Source of the DNA: Candidatus Zixiibacteriota bacterium
GTDB lineage: Bacteria; Zixibacteria; MSB-5A5; GN15; PGXB01
DNA length: 15,319 bases
Assembly (NCBI GenBank): GCA_020345705.1
Contig: CP070766.1
Coordinates: 1,042,666 to 1,057,984 of the forward strand
Direction: 5' to 3'
Of the stretch, positions 13,156-15,319 are shown one piece after another (positions within the stretch are counted from its first letter, which is position 1; each line of letters starts with the position of its first letter). A program made the position numbers and the translations under genes. Under the pieces are notes generated by a model. It worked only from the letters and a program-made list of their open reading frames with translations. It did no database searches and had not been told where the DNA came from.

Positions 13156-15319
13156 CTATGGCCCCGGGAAAACATCATCACTGGCCGCGTTAGCCTGGTA
13201 GGCTCGCCCGGCCCTGACCATGAAGTTTGTCCCGAATCCGGCGGCAAAGCGCGATTCATAGCTCTGCGAGCCGGCAATATATCTATTCAACGTATTAAAG
13301 CTGCCCGGCAGATTATCCAGAACATCCTGTGCCGTCAGGAAATCCGTTTCTCTTTCGAACGGTATCGCCAGAAAGCTGAAATTGGTTGTCGCTGTGGTAA
13401 CGATGTTGTATGTCACCGTTCCCGGAGCAGGTATCCGCCCGGCAACGGAAAAGACCGTCGGCGCGGCGGCATTGACCTGATATACCCCTCCCGGCACGAC
13501 ACTGAAGTTTGCGCCAAACCCGGCCGCAAACCTTGACTCAAAGCTCTGAGACGAGCTCTGGTAGTTGTTTACGGTATTCACGCTGGTACGGCCGATGGCA
13601 TCAATCAACTCATCAGCAGTCGTGATTCCCGTGTTCTCAAACGGCACGCAGACCAGATTGTAATTGGTCGTGGCGGTCGTGACGATCTGATAATCGTATT
13701 CGCCGACACGGTTGGACAGGGCCGATCTGTTGCCATAGATATCGAAAGCGACAACGACATAGAAGTACTGATTGAGCGTGTCACCGACGACGTCGGCGCC
13801 GTTTATGTCGCTGTCGGTGAAGTTGAATGTTACGGCATCCGCCACACCGATCGAATCCTCCGGTCCCGGCGTGAAGTATGCCATCGTATCGCGATATATT
13901 ATGTATCCGCCGACTGTCGTGAGCAGGCCGCTTGTGTCAAGCGTGATCTCTGACCACGAAAGGGCGATGTTGTCTATATCAATGGAAATATCCAAATCCG
14001 CTACGGCCTGAGGCGGCGCTGCGTTTATGGCGCTCACCTGGACGGTGTCGGGATCGGAATAAAGATTGCCGTCAAAAACTGTCAGCTCAAAGAGGAAAAC
14101 GCCCGGCTGCGGCGGAACAAAGGTCGGCATCGGGTCGGAAGGATCCGACAGCGTCACCGACACTCCACCGACCTGTATCCAGCTGTATGTCAGCGGGTCA
14201 TTGTCGAAATCGCTCGAGGCGGTCCCGTCAAGCATGACCGTCGAGCCGACAAGAGCGTCGAATTGATCAATTCCGGCGTCGGCAACCGGGGGTAGGTTAA
14301 CGTGGTTCACGGTAATGGTGACCACTTCGCTGTCGGTTGCCAGGCCGTCATCGGCATAGAAGGTTATATCGTAAATCCCGGATTGCGTGTAATCGGGTGT
14401 CCAGTCAAACACGCCGGTACCGTCATTGTTGTCCGTGAAGCCTGCTCCTGTCGGCAGTGACGAGGTGCTCAGCGCCGGAATCGTGCTGTCGGGATCAGTT
14501 GCCGAAACCGCGAAATTGAGATTGACACCCTCATCTACCGTCCTGGGCCCGATCGCGTTCAGAGTGGGTTCCTGGTTACCGGCATCATTGACGGTAATCG
14601 TAACGATTTCGCTGTCAACGCCGAGAGTGTCGTCAGTTGCGTAGAACGTCACATCATATATGCCGTCCTGTGTAAACTCAGGTGTCCAGTCAAACGTCCC
14701 GGTGCCGTCACCATTATCGGCGAAACTCGCCCCCGTCGGCAAAGCCGAAGTTGACAGTGCCGGTATCGTCGAATCAGGATCAACTGCCGAAACACCGAAG
14801 TTCAAATTGATACCTTCGGTTGTTGACTGAGCACCAATCGACGCTAGAATCGGTTCTTGGTTGCCCGCTTCGATGACTGTAATCGTAACTATCTCGCTGT
14901 CAACGCCCAGTGTATCATCGGTCGCGTAGAACGTCACGTCATACGTACCGGACTGGATATAAGCCGGTGTCCAGTCGAATGTCCCGGTGCCGTCTGTGTT
15001 GTCAACGAAAGTCGCACCGGTCGGCAATGATGAAGTCGTCAGAGCCGGTATCGTCGAATCAGGATCAACCGCCGAAACACCGAAGTTCAGATTAATACCC
15101 TCAGTCGTTGATTGAGCTCCAATCGAAGCCAGAACCGGTTCCTGGTTACCGGCTTCATTAACAGTAATCGTTACAATCTCGGAATCTATCAAAGCCCCGT
15201 CGGAGGCGTAGAATGTCACATCATAGGTACCAGACTGAACGAATGCCGGTGTCCAGTCGAATGTCCCGGTGCCATCCGTGTTGTCAACGAAACTCGCTCC
15301 TGTCGGCAATGCCGAGGTT
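13156..15319 (-). CDS. Secreted repeat protein, 5' end beyond window: Ig-like repeats, PKD-like, FnIII-like, duplicated C-terminal module
   Basis: Only the C-terminal 720 codons are present. The frame stays open to the right edge (the residues before LPTGASF read T-S-A, as in the other repeats), so the TTG at 15309 is not a start. Counting from that TTG as residue 1: the end of one Ig-like repeat (1-54), three full repeats (55-149, 150-244, 245-337), a PKD-like domain (338-431, NLPPVADAGIDQ), an FnIII-like domain (about 432-540, GGYIIYRD and FYVVVAFDIYGN) and two copies of an unnamed 85-90-residue module (540-627 and 633-717). The protein ends at FPGP without dockerin, sorting domain or membrane anchor. 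It is first in an operon with the 1561-residue protein, whose repeats are the same family. A structural or adhesive extracellular role is inferred; no enzyme motif is seen. Confidence 0.88.
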   Translation of the reverse strand, partial: TSALPTGASFVDNTDGTGTFDWTPAFVQSGTYDVTFYASDGALIDSEIVTITVNEAGNQEPVLASIGAQSTTEGINLNFGVSAVDPDSTIPALTTSSLPTGATFVDNTDGTGTFDWTPAYIQSGTYDVTFYATDDTLGVDSEIVTITVIEAGNQEPILASIGAQSTTEGINLNFGVSAVDPDSTIPALSTSALPTGASFADNGDGTGTFDWTPEFTQDGIYDVTFYATDDTLGVDSEIVTITVNDAGNQEPTLNAIGPRTVDEGVNLNFAVSATDPDSTIPALSTSSLPTGAGFTDNNDGTGVFDWTPDYTQSGIYDITFYADDGLATDSEVVTITVNHVNLPPVADAGIDQFDALVGSTVMLDGTASSDFDNDPLTYSWIQVGGVSVTLSDPSDPMPTFVPPQPGVFLFELTVFDGNLYSDPDTVQVSAINAAPPQAVADLDISIDIDNIALSWSEITLDTSGLLTTVGGYIIYRDTMAYFTPGPEDSIGVADAVTFNFTDSDINGADVVGDTLNQYFYVVVAFDIYGNRSALSNRVGEYDYQIVTTATTNYNLVCVPFENTGITTADELIDAIGRTSVNTVNNYQSSSQSFESRFAAGFGANFSVVPGGVYQVNAAAPTVFSVAGRIPAPGTVTYNIVTTATTNFSFLAIPFERETDFLTAQDVLDNLPGSFNTLNRYIAGSQSYESRFAAGFGTNFMVRAGRAYQANAASDDVFPGP
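13159..13692 (-). repeat. Duplicated C-terminal module (two copies)
   Basis: Copy A (13429-13692) and copy B (13159-13413) encode two 85-90-residue units sharing IVTTATTN, (V/I)PFE, TAxxxxD near a predicted helix, SQSFESRFAAGFG (SQSYESRFAAGFG in copy B), NF, and YQxNAA. The DNA is also recognisably alike in the SRFAAGFG segment. I do not know a named family. Position at the very C-terminus suggests a terminal binding or sorting role, which is speculation. Confidence 0.85.
14299..15319 (-). repeat. Near-uniform 285-bp Ig-like coding repeats
   Basis: Tandem units at 14863-15147, 14578-14862 and 14299-14577, plus part of another reaching the edge. The first two are both 95 residues and nearly identical in protein (NQEP...IGAQSTTEGINLNFGV), while many third codon positions differ. 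The motif DPDSTIPAL replaces the DPDG of the neighbouring gene's repeats. The array probably continues beyond the window. Confidence 0.92.

Noticed and set aside
15307..15309. TTG as start codon of the rightmost gene
   Set aside because: The frame remains open to the window edge and the preceding codons read T-S-A, exactly as before LPTG in the other repeats. It is an internal leucine and the gene continues outside.
8446..15319. Single gene interrupted by a stop codon (pseudogene or read-through fusion)
   Set aside because: A full signal peptide and a strong Shine-Dalgarno follow the TAG, and the upstream product ends in a complete duplicated module. Two genes explain the data better.
14299..15319. 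Regular 285-bp repeats as a CRISPR or satellite array
   Set aside because: Units are far too long for CRISPR, have no spacers, and encode well-conserved Ig-like domains in one frame.

Overview
The window holds five protein genes, all on the minus strand, so the reading order is from high to low coordinates. All five read as large extracellular or cell-surface proteins. I see no rRNA, tRNA, CRISPR array, transposase or integrase. The gene style suggests an uncultured bacterium of the FCB superphylum, most likely candidate phylum Zixibacteria. The reasons are type I dockerin ends of the form INYLYKNGP, a C-terminal FlgD-like sorting domain with LGQNYPNPFNP, and very long Ig/cadherin-like repeat proteins. 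This assignment comes from recognising protein style, not from a marker gene.

Layout from right to left. (1) 13156-15319 is the 3' part of a repeat protein whose start lies beyond the right edge. It has tandem 95-residue Ig-like repeats, a PKD-like domain, a fibronectin III-like domain and two copies of an unnamed C-terminal module. (2) 8446-13131 starts 24 nt after the stop of gene 1 and in the same frame. It has its own Shine-Dalgarno and signal peptide, and encodes a 1561-residue protein with an unnamed N-terminal domain, FnIII, IPT/TIG, twelve Ig/cadherin-like repeats and a dockerin. It ends at a strong palindromic terminator (8387-8412). (3) 4374-7904 is a 1176-residue secreted protein with sialidase-type Asp-boxes, a Cys-rich motif and a dockerin. 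It is driven by a near-consensus promoter (8307-8335) with a leader of about 400 nt. (4) 1704-4103 is a secreted subtilisin (S8) with a PKD domain, a possible cohesin-like domain and a dockerin. (5) 445-1398 is a short surface protein with a possible cohesin-like region and the FlgD-like sorting domain. It has a consensus promoter (1632-1660), a leader of about 230 nt and a good terminator (392-423). The leftmost 390 bp are AT-rich and hold only a weak promoter and a doubtful 20-codon ORF.

How they may work together: three of the five proteins end in dockerins whose calcium loops are very similar, suggesting one shared partner. The gene at the left carries a cell-surface sorting domain. A plausible but unproven picture is a dockerin-assembled surface complex combining a protease, a propeller-like protein and long adhesin-like spacers. 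No classical cohesin is recognisable; two beta-rich regions (in genes 4 and 5 of the order above) are candidates.

Several apparent starts at GTG or TTG were rejected in favour of ATG codons a few residues downstream that have properly spaced ribosome binding sites.
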